A stretch of DNA of 64,000 nucleotides from Maribacter_C sp947494565 (GCF_047345415.1 NZ_JBLFEP010000005.1:248001-312000), one strand, 5' to 3'; shown: positions 25,218 to 34,736, counted from the stretch's first letter. Notes: generated by a model from the letters alone, not told the origin. Translations and numbers: made by a program.

Positions 25218-26261
25218 ATGAAAAAATACCTAAAATTATTGGCTTCGTTCGTCGTGTTCGTTTTTTGCGTCTTATGTAAAAGACAAAATAAAACTGATCT
25301 GCCCAAAGATGCGATTCAGTCCGAAACCAAAGAGGTCATACCTCTGTACGGGCCTAACAGACTTACGCCCAATAGTATCACTCGTACAATCATACAAGAC
25401 CGAAAGGGCATCATTTGGGTTGCTTCATGGCATGGTGTTTTTCGATACGACGGAAAACTGTTTACCGATATGACAAGTGAAGTGAGCTCGGCCCGCTTCT
25501 TTTCCGCTTTGGAAGATAGCAAAGGTAATCTGTGGTTCGGCTCAATCGGCTCAGGCGTATATCGTTACGATGGGAAATACTTTCAAAATTATACGACCAA
25601 AGACGGACTTCCCAATAATGAGATTGTTTGTATTTATGAAGATAAAATCGGCAACATTTGGTTCGGTGTCAATGGAGGGGCAAGTCGCTACGATGGGAAA
25701 TCCTTTCGAAATTATATACTGAACGGTGATTCTATCGAAGAGGATACCACTGGGAAATCGATTCCGGATTTTACCCGTCCCCCTCAAGAAGTGAATTCCA
25801 TTATTGAAGACCATACCGGTACGTTTTGGTTTGGCACCCGGGGCCATACCTTCGTTTATGATGGCCAAAAATTTACCACTGTAACCCATGACGGTCAACC
25901 TTTTAAGAATGTTCGAACTATAATCGAAGATGAAAAAGGCACTATTTGGCTCGGTGGTATGGATGGCCTTTGGCGCCATAATGGTACTTCATTTGCCAAC
26001 ATCGTCCAGAATTTTGTGGGGGATATCTATGAGGATCAAAAAGGTAACGTTTGGACTAGCTCAGAAACTACACAGGGTTGGGTGCTTTCTCGCTACGATG
26101 AAAAATCCTTGTCCGATAGGGCACCTACGCCCACCGAAATAAACCCCCTTGAAGGAAAAATGCTTTTTGGAATTTTAGAAGCCGCCGATGGAAGTATTTG
26201 GTTCGGCGCTGATGACGTTTATCGCTATGATGGAACAACCATCACAGACTTTAAAAAGTAA
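25218..26261 (+). CDS. Reg_prop beta-propeller lipoprotein
   Basis: The protein is about 347 aa with start ATG 25218; the in-frame upstream start at 25203 would precede the predicted transcript start. The signal ends VFCVLC with a lipobox-like Cys. The rest is seven or so two-component-regulator propeller repeats (IIWVASWHGVFRYDGK, NLWFGSIGSGVYRYDGK, NIWFGVNGGASRYDGK, TIWLGGMDGLWRHNG, SIWFGADDVYRYDG). This is the sensor-type propeller of hybrid two-component systems without kinase parts. It is divergent from the membrane winged-helix regulator and might be its partner or target; function inferred only. Confidence 0.8.
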   Translation: MKKYLKLLASFVVFVFCVLCKRQNKTDLPKDAIQSETKEVIPLYGPNRLTPNSITRTIIQDRKGIIWVASWHGVFRYDGKLFTDMTSEVSSARFFSALEDSKGNLWFGSIGSGVYRYDGKYFQNYTTKDGLPNNEIVCIYEDKIGNIWFGVNGGASRYDGKSFRNYILNGDSIEEDTTGKSIPDFTRPPQEVNSIIEDHTGTFWFGTRGHTFVYDGQKFTTVTHDGQPFKNVRTIIEDEKGTIWLGGMDGLWRHNGTSFANIVQNFVGDIYEDQKGNVWTSSETTQGWVLSRYDEKSLSDRAPTPTEINPLEGKMLFGILEAADGSIWFGADDVYRYDGTTITDFKK

Positions 26262-26785
26262 GGGGGCTTAGCATTTACTTCCACAGCCCACTAAATTAAG
26301 GTAGAATTGTGATCCGCTGCGGTGATTGACAAGTTACTCGATTTGATGGCAAGCCTTAAATGCCAGATCCAGCCTCGCTTAACTAGAAAAATCCGGATTT
26401 ATCAAGAGTATACTAAAATGAACATTTGGTGAGACTTTGCTGTTTCTTCCGACCACTGCTATAAAACGGCCATTATTCAAGACTATCCGCTTTAGTACAA
26501 AAGCTTAAATTCGTTGGGCCAAAATAGCGGTAGGTATACTGGTGTCACTATATAATTGCTGCACTAAATATTGAATTTTAAAACGCAAAAGAAACATTGT
26601 CTTGAATATACAGTTGTCCTTTTTTGATTTATTAATAATAGGTATGATTACAGGACTTATCTGTAGCATACTGCTCTTGAAAAAGTCGTAAAGAAAACCA
26701 AAAAGTATACAAGATTCGAAAATTCGTATAAGAAGACCAAATCTCTTCAGATCTACCTTTGTTATATCATTTGAAACAAATCAGA
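26262..26785. other. Gene-free stretch before the SDR operon
   Basis: No coding frame or RNA recognised in about 524 nt. A -7-like box TACCTTTG at 26754-26761 on the plus strand lies at its end and probably drives the SDR operon. Confidence 0.4.
26754..26761 (+). promoter_or_regulatory. Candidate -7 box of the SDR operon
   Basis: TACCTTTG fits TAnnTTTG. It overlaps the most upstream possible start (TTG 26759), which argues for a start further down, such as GTG 26786. No -33 TTG at normal spacing is seen. Confidence 0.45.
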
Positions 26786-27736
26786 GTGGATACGAATCAA
26801 TTTGGCAAACAAGGGTGGACACCTAATCGAATCGGGTCCTTAAAAGGAAAAACCTACGTCATAACAGGCACCACTAGCGGTACAGGATTTGAAGCAGCAA
26901 GCATATTGCTATCAAAAGGAGCAAAAGTGGTGATGCTCAATCGTAATACGAAAAAATCGGAAGACACCATAACGGCGCTGAAACAAGATCTTGGAAATGA
27001 TATCGACGTATTCAATATACGTATGGATCTGTCTGAACTAGCTTCGATACGAAAAGCAGCGGCAGCAGTCCTAAAGACCGTTCCTCAAATGGATGCCTTG
27101 ATATTGAACGCTGCCATTGCCCAAGTGCCCGAACAAACGTTCACCGTTGATGGTTTTGAAAGCCAACTAGGTGTGAACCACTATGGTAACTTTTTGCTAC
27201 AGGGGCTGCTCTACCCGCGAATTGAAGAGTCAAATGGACGTCTGGTGACTATAGGTAGTATGGGATATAATTTAGGTATTAAGACCATACAGTTCGACAA
27301 TATGAACTGGGATAAGAACTACAGTCCCAATGGGGTATACAGCCAAAGTAAATTGGCACAACTAATGACCGTCTATGAACTTCAGGATAGATTGAAAAAG
27401 GCCGGCAAGACTAATGTGAAGGCGTATGCCTGTCACCCAGGGGCTTCCAGGACGTCACTGATAAGAACCAACGGAAGTTTGATGACACGCTTCGTTTGGC
27501 AACTAATGAAATGGTCACCATTTGTGCAATCCGCTAAAAAAGGTGCATATCCTCAATTGATGTGTGCCACAGAACCTGATTTGGATCAAGGTGGTTTCTA
27601 TGGACCTACAGGAAGAAACTATTGGACCGGCCCAGTTGGGGAATGCAAATTAGAACCGCACGCAAAAGATAAGCATGTGATGGAGCGCTTATGGGAAGTA
27701 TCGGAAAAGGCAACGGGTTTCGAGTGGAATCCATAA
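26786..27736 (+). CDS. Short-chain dehydrogenase/reductase, retinol-dehydrogenase-like
   Basis: About 316 aa from the chosen GTG start at 26786; TTG starts at 26759 and 26771 are possible, and no ATG is available. The cofactor motif TGTTSGTG, LNAAIA, catalytic Ser in IGSMG, and Tyr185/Lys189 in YSQSK are intact. The ACHPGASRTSL loop and long C-terminus match the WWOX/RDH11-like group of SDRs. Cytoplasmic NAD(P)-dependent oxidoreductase, substrate unknown. It heads a group with a membrane protein 25 nt downstream and an AraC regulator. Confidence 0.85.
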   Translation: MDTNQFGKQGWTPNRIGSLKGKTYVITGTTSGTGFEAASILLSKGAKVVMLNRNTKKSEDTITALKQDLGNDIDVFNIRMDLSELASIRKAAAAVLKTVPQMDALILNAAIAQVPEQTFTVDGFESQLGVNHYGNFLLQGLLYPRIEESNGRLVTIGSMGYNLGIKTIQFDNMNWDKNYSPNGVYSQSKLAQLMTVYELQDRLKKAGKTNVKAYACHPGASRTSLIRTNGSLMTRFVWQLMKWSPFVQSAKKGAYPQLMCATEPDLDQGGFYGPTGRNYWTGPVGECKLEPHAKDKHVMERLWEVSEKATGFEWNP

Positions 27737-27761
27737 CTTAGAAATCTTTAAAACACAAGGC

Positions 27762-28274
27762 ATGGATATTTTAAAAACAGCCACCGATTGGTCAAAGGCG
27801 GAACTTTTTTCAACCCCGTTCTTTATTTTTTTCGGAGTCGTATTTTTGGCTGCAAGCCTAGGGTTTTGGCAATTGGGAAAAACCGATTTGGCAAGAGCTT
27901 ACATCATTCCTACCTTGGTAGCTGGTGCTTTACTGCTGACCATTGGGCTTGGGTTATTTTTCACCAATAAATCAAGAATAAAGCAATTTGAAATGGCCTA
28001 CAATGCGAATGCCTCGGCTTTTGTCGCGTCAGAAATTGAGCGGGCCGAAAGTACCTTAAAGGAATATAAAACCATTGTTTTTACCGCCATTCCGTTAATC
28101 ATTATCGCTTGTGCCCTAGTCATTTTATTTGTCGACACCCCCATTTGGCGCGCAAGCATGATAACGGCGATCGCCATGTTAGTAGTCATTTTATTGATCG
28201 ATGGTACGGCACATGCCAGAATAGATACCTACCACAAACAATTATTATCTGTAGAAAACGAATTGAAAAATTAA
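27762..28274 (+). CDS. Four-TM membrane protein of unknown function
   Basis: This 170-aa protein has hydrophobic segments at about 18-36, 46-67, 104-124 and 129-146, with a soluble helical loop (68-100). No family recognised. It lies between the SDR (25 nt) and the AraC gene (1 nt) in what looks like one operon. Confidence 0.7.
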   Translation: MDILKTATDWSKAELFSTPFFIFFGVVFLAASLGFWQLGKTDLARAYIIPTLVAGALLLTIGLGLFFTNKSRIKQFEMAYNANASAFVASEIERAESTLKEYKTIVFTAIPLIIIACALVILFVDTPIWRASMITAIAMLVVILLIDGTAHARIDTYHKQLLSVENELKN

Positions 28275-28275
28275 G

Positions 28276-29187
28276 ATGCAGCACTTTCGAACATTATCGG
28301 CTTACTTGGATTACTTGGAACTTCCGAGACCCGAGCACCCCATGTTCAGTGTATTTTCAGCACTGAACGAAGGTTTTCTGCCTTGTCCGAAAGCGAGTTC
28401 ACCGCCCATTACCAACGATTGCTATTCTATTAGCCTTAAGAAGTTCATAAAAGGTAACTTAAACTACGGCCGTACGACATATGATTTTACCAATGGTGCG
28501 TTGTTTTTCATCGCTCCAAGACAAGTGTTGCAATGGGATGATAGCGTGGTTTTTGAGCAAAAAGGTTTCTCGATAAACTTTCACGAAGATTTTCTGAAAG
28601 GAACGGATGTAGCGCAGCAAATCAAAAAATATGGGTTCTTTTCCTATACAGTAAATGAAGCCTTGCATCTTTCACCCCAAGAAGAAAAGCAGATAGAATC
28701 CATTGTGGGGCATATCGAAATGGAATACCTGAACAATCAAGATGAATTCAGCAAAGACATCATCATTTCTCAACTTGGCACGCTTTTAAAGTATGCCAAC
28801 CGTTTTTACGAAAGGCAGTTTTTGAACCGAAAGGAGCTTTCCAAGGGTTTATTGGAGCAGTTTAATCAGCAGTTGGAAGACTATTTCAATTCGGGGCAGT
28901 TACAGGAAAAAGGAATTCCGAGCATAGCACAACTAGCGAATCAACTGTCGGTTTCCCAACGTTACCTGAGTGACACGCTTAAAAAGGAAACGGGGAAAAC
29001 ATCAACCGAACATTTACAATTGTACCTGATCGACGAGGCCAAGAATATTTTGTTAAACCCCGATAAAACCGTTTCTGAAGTGGCCTATGAATTGGGTTTT
29101 GAATATCCGCCTTATTTTTCACGGTTATTTAAAAAGAAGGAAGGAATAAGCCCATCGGAATTCAGGGAAAAATATAGGATGAACTAA
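28276..29187 (+). CDS. AraC-family transcriptional regulator
   Basis: This 303-aa protein has an N-terminal AraC_binding-like region (about 20-130, FFIAPRQVLQW) and a C-terminal double helix-turn-helix (about 205-300: SIAQLANQLSVSQRYLSDTLKKETG and VSEVAYELGFEYPPYFSRLFKKKEG). It starts 1 nt after the membrane protein gene stops, so it is in the SDR operon and may control it. AraC regulators beside SDR genes are common in flavobacteria. Ligand unknown. Confidence 0.87.
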   Translation: MQHFRTLSAYLDYLELPRPEHPMFSVFSALNEGFLPCPKASSPPITNDCYSISLKKFIKGNLNYGRTTYDFTNGALFFIAPRQVLQWDDSVVFEQKGFSINFHEDFLKGTDVAQQIKKYGFFSYTVNEALHLSPQEEKQIESIVGHIEMEYLNNQDEFSKDIIISQLGTLLKYANRFYERQFLNRKELSKGLLEQFNQQLEDYFNSGQLQEKGIPSIAQLANQLSVSQRYLSDTLKKETGKTSTEHLQLYLIDEAKNILLNPDKTVSEVAYELGFEYPPYFSRLFKKKEGISPSEFREKYRMN

Positions 29188-29504
29188 AACTATTGCGGAT
29201 GCCGACGAAGGCAAAACGCTTGGAGGGATGAGGCACTACTACATCGTCTTGACAGCTTGCCCTAGTGTAACTTTTAATTTCCCAAAAAACGAACGGGTTC
29301 CAGAATTTTCCCATTTTCTTCAATCTATTTTGTATTCGGCATAAGTATCAATCGAGATACTAGATCATCCAAGCTGCCTTTTTAAGTCCGCTCATCGTCC
29401 CGTAATTATCTACTCTAAGAGGTTACTCTTTAAGTACCAACGTACCCATTGATACCTTCCTTACGATTTTAAAACATACTTTTGATCTATTGAAATTGAA
29501 ATCT
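29188..29504. other. Gap before the membrane AraC regulator, with a -7 box
   Basis: No gene seen. TACTTTTG at 29477-29484 fits the TAnnTTTG box and would start transcription about 14 nt before ATG 29505, supporting that start over TTG 29490. Confidence 0.45.
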
Positions 29505-30623
29505 ATGGGCTTTTTGAATTTCACAGATCTCGTATTGTTTTTAGGGGTAAGCCAAGGGCTGTTTTTATCTATTTCCCTAAGACTTATCCATAATCGCAAC
29601 AAACCTGCCAACAAAATTTTATCCTTTTTACTTTTAATCGCAGTACTCATGCTTTTCGGCCGGATTACCGCATATCGCATTCCCGAAATCTGGGTATGGC
29701 GTTTTGGAGTGCTTGTAGACACGACCATTTTTCTTTTCGGGCCCCTACTCTATAGCTATGCTAGAAGATTGGTATTCAATGAAAAACCTGTTTTTCAATT
29801 GTCATGGTGGCATTACATACCTGCCGCGCTACATCTTTGCTATTACTTTTGGGCCTTACATTTTTCTGTTGAAGAATTTAATGAGATTTACTTTTCCGGA
29901 AAACTCAACCTAATGTTTTTTATCGTGGAAGCGGCGGGATTGATTTCATTCATCTGGTATTGGACAAAGACCTTTCAGTTGGTCAAAAGGTATTCCAACA
30001 AAGAAGAAATGGAACTATCATTCCACCAAAGCGTACTACCATATCTCTGGTTTTTCCTAGCGACTTTAGGACTTTTTATCACACTTTGGGCGATTAGTTT
30101 TCTAAGTACACATTTTCTTCTTGGCCCGATCAAGTACATCAATTACGTCACCATGTGGATTTCAACCCCCCTGTTCATATATGGCATAGGGTATTTCAGC
30201 CTAAGGCAACCCCATATATTCAGGATTCCGTTTGAACCCAAATCAAAATCCGAAAATGACCGCTTAAAACCTGAAGAGATTCAAAAATTACAGAGAAGGT
30301 TGCATTATTATATAGAGGAAGAAAAGATTTATCTGAACGCTGACCTTTCCCTTAAAACCTTGGCCGATAAATTGAACACCTCTTCAAATAACCTCTCTTG
30401 GCTGTTGAATCAAGTCTATCAGGCTTCTTTCTATGAATACATAAACAGCCATAGAATCCATGCGTTCTTAAAAAAAATCGATAACAATGAACATCATAAC
30501 CATACGCTATTGGCTATGGCCATGGATGTTGGTTTTAATTCCAAATCTACCTTCAACCGCGTATTCAAATCGGAATTGGGTACCACCCCTAAAGAATATC
30601 TAAAAAACCGAAATGTAGCTTGA
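29505..30623 (+). CDS. AraC-family regulator with polytopic membrane domain
   Basis: About 372 aa from ATG 29505 (MGFLNFTDLV). Seven or so hydrophobic segments fill residues 5-240, without a known ligand site. The C-terminal third is an AraC double helix-turn-helix (about 262-372: LSLKTLADKLNTSSNNLSWLLNQ and LLAMAMDVGFNSKSTFNRVFKSELG). This is a membrane-bound AraC type frequent in Bacteroidota. The lipoprotein gene 83 nt downstream is the likely target: tandem repeats sit in front of its promoter. Confidence 0.88.
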   Translation: MGFLNFTDLVLFLGVSQGLFLSISLRLIHNRNKPANKILSFLLLIAVLMLFGRITAYRIPEIWVWRFGVLVDTTIFLFGPLLYSYARRLVFNEKPVFQLSWWHYIPAALHLCYYFWALHFSVEEFNEIYFSGKLNLMFFIVEAAGLISFIWYWTKTFQLVKRYSNKEEMELSFHQSVLPYLWFFLATLGLFITLWAISFLSTHFLLGPIKYINYVTMWISTPLFIYGIGYFSLRQPHIFRIPFEPKSKSENDRLKPEEIQKLQRRLHYYIEEEKIYLNADLSLKTLADKLNTSSNNLSWLLNQVYQASFYEYINSHRIHAFLKKIDNNEHHNHTLLAMAMDVGFNSKSTFNRVFKSELGTTPKEYLKNRNVA

Positions 30624-30671
30624 AAAAGGTGTCATTGTATCCATTGTGTCGATAAGCACTCATCTGAACTT

Positions 30672-30679
30672 TAGTTTTG
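30672..30679 (+). promoter_or_regulatory. Candidate -7 box upstream of the SMP-30-like lipoprotein
   Basis: TAGTTTTG with a TTG at 30644-30646 (25-nt spacer, longer than usual). Just upstream are tandem copies CATTGTATC (30633-30641) and CATTGTGTC (30642-30650), which could bind the AraC-type regulator encoded before it. Confidence 0.4.
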
Positions 30680-30706
30680 AACACTAACAATTAAAACTTT
30701 GAAAAG

Positions 30707-31642
30707 ATGAAAAAAAGAAACCTATTCAGTAAAATCGGAATACTATTGGCATGCCTAGGTCTGCTATCCTTAACTTCCTGTTTTAAGGACTATGTAGGCG
30801 GTGTTCCGAAACGACAAAAAGTTACAACGATGATCGGCGAAGATTTTCCCGCCAACGACGGGCTACATGTCGCATCCGATGGAACTATTTTTGCTTCCAA
30901 CTTTGGTGTTTTCGATGCCGAACTGGGCAAGTACAATGGTACACAGGTCTTTGAGATAACCAAGCGCGGCATTACGATAAAGGCTGACGGATTCGAAGCG
31001 CCCATGGGCAGTGTGCAAGATAGTTATGGTAATCTTTATTTCAATACCGAGAACAATAACGATGCTGTTTCCGGGGTATTGGTCAAACTTGCCCCAGATG
31101 GTACCTCAACGCAACTGGGTGAAATTGCAGGATGGCCTTCCGGACTCGCCATAGATGACCATGATATCATCTACTCGGCCAATTTCTTTGCTCCCACGCT
31201 GCACAAAATTTTACCGGATGGAACCATATCGGTACTCGCAACCGATGACCGCCTTTTTGGAGGAGTAGGAATCGATATTGATTTCGAAGGCAATGTAATC
31301 GTTGCCAATTTTTTCACAGCTGATATTCTTAAGATTACCCAAGAAGGAGAAGTTTCTTTGATAGCTAACATTCCAAATCTGACCCAAGGTTTCGCGGTAG
31401 GGTACATGACAATTTTCGAGCATAATATCTATGCTACGGCCATCAACGAGAACCAAATCTATAAGGTAGGTTTTGACGGAACTGTAGAGGTCTTTGCAGG
31501 AACAGGAGAAAACGGGAATACTGATGGAGCCTTGGATGAGGCTACCTTTTCCCGACCAAATGGCATTGCCGCCGATCACCGCCGAAGAATTCTATACATA
31601 TCACAATTCGGGACAGCGGGGCTTCGTGCCATACGGTTCTAA
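30707..31642 (+). CDS. NHL/SMP-30-like beta-propeller lipoprotein
   Basis: This 311-aa protein has a lipoprotein signal ending LTSCFKD (Cys25). The remainder is a six-bladed propeller of the NHL/gluconolactonase-like type (HVASDGTIFASNFG, SVQDSYGNLYFNTE, GLAIDDHDIIYSANF, GIDIDFEGNVIVANF, FSRPNGIAADHRRRILYI). Possible roles are binding or a lactonase-type activity; no catalytic set is certain. It follows the membrane AraC gene and ends with a strong hairpin. Confidence 0.75.
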   Translation: MKKRNLFSKIGILLACLGLLSLTSCFKDYVGGVPKRQKVTTMIGEDFPANDGLHVASDGTIFASNFGVFDAELGKYNGTQVFEITKRGITIKADGFEAPMGSVQDSYGNLYFNTENNNDAVSGVLVKLAPDGTSTQLGEIAGWPSGLAIDDHDIIYSANFFAPTLHKILPDGTISVLATDDRLFGGVGIDIDFEGNVIVANFFTADILKITQEGEVSLIANIPNLTQGFAVGYMTIFEHNIYATAINENQIYKVGFDGTVEVFAGTGENGNTDGALDEATFSRPNGIAADHRRRILYISQFGTAGLRAIRF

Positions 31643-31655
31643 CTAAAAAGATAAG

Positions 31656-31700
31656 ACCCTATTGAATTCTGATCGCTTGCAAAATGAAATTCAATAGGGT
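31656..31700. terminator. Perfect 13-bp hairpin after the propeller lipoprotein
   Basis: ACCCTATTGAATT (31656-31668) pairs exactly with AATTCAATAGGGT (31688-31700), with a 19-nt loop, 13 nt after the stop. No T-run follows on the plus strand, so it may end or protect the transcript. Confidence 0.5.
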
Positions 31701-31765
31701 TCAATACACTAAAAAAATCTTTAACTTCAACGGAGTCCATATTCATCAATCGAAGAAACACCTAA

Positions 31766-33037
31766 ATGAACAGAGCGCTATTTATTTTATTCACAACCGT
31801 ATGTTGCTTTTCCTGCAAACAAAAAATGGAAACTTCAGTAGCGTCACAGATAATCGGTTTAAAAGATTCATTGACCATTGAACTCAACGGGTTTCTAGAG
31901 CAAGGTCATATCAATGGTTTTGGGGTCGCCATTGTCAACAGGGATACGACTTTGTACAGAAAGGGTTTTGGGTACACAAGGAGTCAAGAGAAGGTGCCAT
32001 ATACTGAGAATACGCTTCAAAATATTGCCTCGGTTTCCAAAACATTGATCGGTGTTGCTTTATTGAAAGCGCAAGAAATGGGCAAACTCGATATGAATGA
32101 CCCTATTAACCAATACCTGCCATTTAAGGTTGTTAATCCGTTCAATCTTGAGGTAGTCATTACTATAAAACATTTGGCCACGCACACTTCAAGTATACAA
32201 GACGGTGATTTATATGGATCAAAGTCATACATCATGGCGAATGCCGGTGATGAAGAATTGGCTAAATCGTTACCAAGTTCCAAAGAATTCAACCTACCGC
32301 ATAATGATATGGAAATGGGTGCTTTCCTCAAAAACTTCCTTTCAGAGCAAGGAGATTGGTACGATAAATCCAACTATCTAAAAAATAAACCTGGTGAGCG
32401 CTATGAATACACGAATGTGGGAGCTACTTTGGCAGCCTACATCATAGAATTGGCAACCGGTCAAACCTATGCAACGTTTACCACGCAGCACATTTTGAAC
32501 CCGTTAAAAATGTCTGGCTCAGGATGGACATTCGATACAGTAGATACATCGAAACTCACAAAGCTCTATACCGTAGACGGAAAGGAAATACCCCGGTATA
32601 GGCTAATAACCTATCCAGATGGCGGATTGATTACCTCCGTTGCCGACAAGGCCAAATATCTCTCTGAACTTATACGCGGGTATTCAGGAAATGGAAGGCT
32701 ACTTTCAAAATCAAGCTATGAACAGTTATTCTCAGAATTACTGACCAAAGATAACTTTGAGGAAGAACGTGATACGAAACGACCTTTTGATGATGAATAC
32801 AATTCTGGCCTATTTATCGGTCATACCCCAATAGGATATATTGGCCATATGGGTGGTGATCCCGGGGTTTCCACATTTATGTTCTTCAATCCTAAAAACA
32901 AAATCGGCAAATTACTATTTGTAAATACAGATCTTGACCAGAAAGGCGCCGAACAATTTTACGCTATTTGGGATACGCTTGGGGAGTATGAAATAGCCTT
33001 AAATAATAGCCTGTCTCAGCGTATAAACTCAGAGTAA
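31766..33037 (+). CDS. Beta-lactamase-fold serine hydrolase lipoprotein
   Basis: This 423-aa class C beta-lactamase/PBP-like (Beta-lactamase family) protein has lipobox Cys17 (CCFSCKQ). Catalytic motifs: S-V-S-K with Ser89/Lys92 in IASVSKTLIG, Y215-T-N217 in YEYTNVGA, and HMGGDPG near the C-terminus as the third box. It could be an esterase or D-aminopeptidase; true beta-lactamase activity is not implied. The second serine hydrolase follows, separated by a repeat element. Confidence 0.85.
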   Translation: MNRALFILFTTVCCFSCKQKMETSVASQIIGLKDSLTIELNGFLEQGHINGFGVAIVNRDTTLYRKGFGYTRSQEKVPYTENTLQNIASVSKTLIGVALLKAQEMGKLDMNDPINQYLPFKVVNPFNLEVVITIKHLATHTSSIQDGDLYGSKSYIMANAGDEELAKSLPSSKEFNLPHNDMEMGAFLKNFLSEQGDWYDKSNYLKNKPGERYEYTNVGATLAAYIIELATGQTYATFTTQHILNPLKMSGSGWTFDTVDTSKLTKLYTVDGKEIPRYRLITYPDGGLITSVADKAKYLSELIRGYSGNGRLLSKSSYEQLFSELLTKDNFEEERDTKRPFDDEYNSGLFIGHTPIGYIGHMGGDPGVSTFMFFNPKNKIGKLLFVNTDLDQKGAEQFYAIWDTLGEYEIALNNSLSQRINSE

Positions 33038-33039
33038 AC

Positions 33040-33154
33040 CTGTCTGCCGTCAAAGGCAGGCTCACAAGGCATTTGAGGGAAACTAAATTTATCAGATAGC
33101 ACATCTATCGAACGGAAAGGCAGGCGTAGGAGGAACTTGGCTCACGGCAGTCAG
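33040..33154. repeat. 115-nt repeat element with inverted ends
   Basis: The ends CTGTCTGCCGT (33040-33050) and ACGGCAGTCAG (33144-33154) are inverted copies with one mismatch. Inside, AAAGGCAGGC occurs at 33052-33061 and 33116-33125, and GGCTCAC occurs near both ends. It looks like a small REP- or MITE-like unit. A related CCTGTC...GACGGG hairpin lies at 46392-46407. Confidence 0.5.
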
Positions 33155-33176
33155 ATATATCGATTATCGAGTGAAA

Positions 33177-34715
33177 ATGAGTAGCAAAACACACTTCTTT
33201 TTTTTGTTTTTTGTCGCAACTACCCTTATCGGTGTATTTGCTCAAAGCGAAGAACGTTTCAAAGGAATTGAAACAGAACTTAACGAAATTCTCAAAGTAA
33301 CCAATTCCCCAGGATTTGCGGTTGCCGTTATTGACAGTCTCGGCATCATCTATTCCAAAGGCTTTGGTTATCGCGATTGGGAAAATAAGATTTCTATGAA
33401 TGCAAATACCCTTTTGCCCATTGGCTCAACCACCAAAGCCTTTACCTGTGCACTATTGGGCCAACTTAGAGCTGAAGGAAAATTATCTTTTGAGGACAGT
33501 CCTATAAAACATATTCCTGAGCTTAGCTTCTATACGGCGGTATTAAATGAAAATATCACTATTAAGGACCTCATGACCCATCAAACCGGTATTCCGAGGC
33601 ATGATGAATCATGGTCTTTATTTCCGAGTCAGAGTAAGGATAGTTTGATACTGCGCATGAGATATCACGAGCCCTTTAAAGGGCTGCGACAGCAATGGCA
33701 TTACAGTAATTTTATGTTTATGGCCCAAGGGGTTCTCGGGGAACGTTTGACCGGAAAAAATTGGGAGCAAAATATCAAGGAGCGCTTTTTTGAACCTTTA
33801 GACATGCAGCGGTCAACTACTTCCATTTCGGCACTGAAGAAGCGTTCGAATGTTGCCATAGGGTACGAACTGCGGCAAGATAAGTTTATCAAAAAGGTAG
33901 CTTATTTCGACTTAGCGGGTATGGGTCCGGCGGGAAGCATAAACAGTAGCGTAAACGAGATGGCAAGATGGATGACTGTATGGCTGAACGAAGGCAGGTA
34001 TAACGGTAAGCAAATTCTTCCGGAGGTTTATGTAGAAGAAGCCATGAGTTCGCAAGCCATAACCAGTCCATCCTTGCCTGATGAAGAATTTCCCGATATG
34101 CATTTTTCCACTTATGGATATGGTTGGTTCATTTCTTCTTACCGGGGGCATTATAGGCTGCAACACGAAGGCAATATTGATGGGTTTTCGGCCAATGTAT
34201 CCTTTTTTCCCAGTGACGGTCTGGGTATTGTTGTATTGACCAATCTCTCGGGATCTTCCCTGACATCCATGGTGAGAAATACTATCGCCGATAGGATGTT
34301 GGGAACTGAAAGGACTGACTGGGTCAATGACTTCCGGTTAAGCTGGGAGAAGGCCAGAAAAGAATTTAAGAGTAGTAAAGAGGTATCAATCACAGAGGAA
34401 AATACGAATGACAGTACTTTATTCAGCATAGGGAAATTTACCGGTAGTTATGAAAACAAAGGATACGGTCGATTTAAGATAGTGCAAGAAAAAGATTCCT
34501 TGCTTGCCCGGTTCAAACTAAAGAAATACTATTTGAAACATATTGGCAATGCCATTTTTAAGGCATTAGAGCGAACAGATTCAGGCGTACTGGAATCTGA
34601 TTTACCTTCTTTCGAATTTCAATTTATACCAGGAGTAGAAGAAGAGCCTATAGGCATTCATATAAAGCTTGAAGCATTTTTGGAAAAGCCTATTATATTC
34701 AAAAAAATTCAATAA
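33177..34715 (+). CDS. Beta-lactamase-fold serine hydrolase, exported
   Basis: About 512 aa from ATG 33177; the GTG at 33171 is an alternative. Signal peptide ends near VFAQS. Catalytic Ser84-T-T-K87 in PIGSTTKAF, Tyr176-S-N178 in QWHYSNFM, and HEGNIDGFSANV as the third box. Residues about 400-512 form a C-terminal beta domain of the DUF3471 kind seen in Bacteroidota homologues. Likely a periplasmic or secreted peptidase or esterase. It is downstream of a similar hydrolase and 21 nt before the LRR gene. Confidence 0.85.
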   Translation: MSSKTHFFFLFFVATTLIGVFAQSEERFKGIETELNEILKVTNSPGFAVAVIDSLGIIYSKGFGYRDWENKISMNANTLLPIGSTTKAFTCALLGQLRAEGKLSFEDSPIKHIPELSFYTAVLNENITIKDLMTHQTGIPRHDESWSLFPSQSKDSLILRMRYHEPFKGLRQQWHYSNFMFMAQGVLGERLTGKNWEQNIKERFFEPLDMQRSTTSISALKKRSNVAIGYELRQDKFIKKVAYFDLAGMGPAGSINSSVNEMARWMTVWLNEGRYNGKQILPEVYVEEAMSSQAITSPSLPDEEFPDMHFSTYGYGWFISSYRGHYRLQHEGNIDGFSANVSFFPSDGLGIVVLTNLSGSSLTSMVRNTIADRMLGTERTDWVNDFRLSWEKARKEFKSSKEVSITEENTNDSTLFSIGKFTGSYENKGYGRFKIVQEKDSLLARFKLKKYYLKHIGNAIFKALERTDSGVLESDLPSFEFQFIPGVEEEPIGIHIKLEAFLEKPIIFKKIQ

Positions 34716-34736
34716 CCCAATTTAATCTAAAATGAC

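Noticed and set aside
33040..33154. Reading the repeat element as a terminator of the first serine hydrolase
   Set aside because: The CTGCC/GGCAG stem is short and has no T-run; the inverted ends and direct repeats fit a repeat element better.
31766..34715. The two serine hydrolases as antibiotic-resistance beta-lactamases
   Set aside because: The SxxK and Y-x-N boxes fit the wide esterase/PBP-like family; nothing specific to resistance enzymes is seen.
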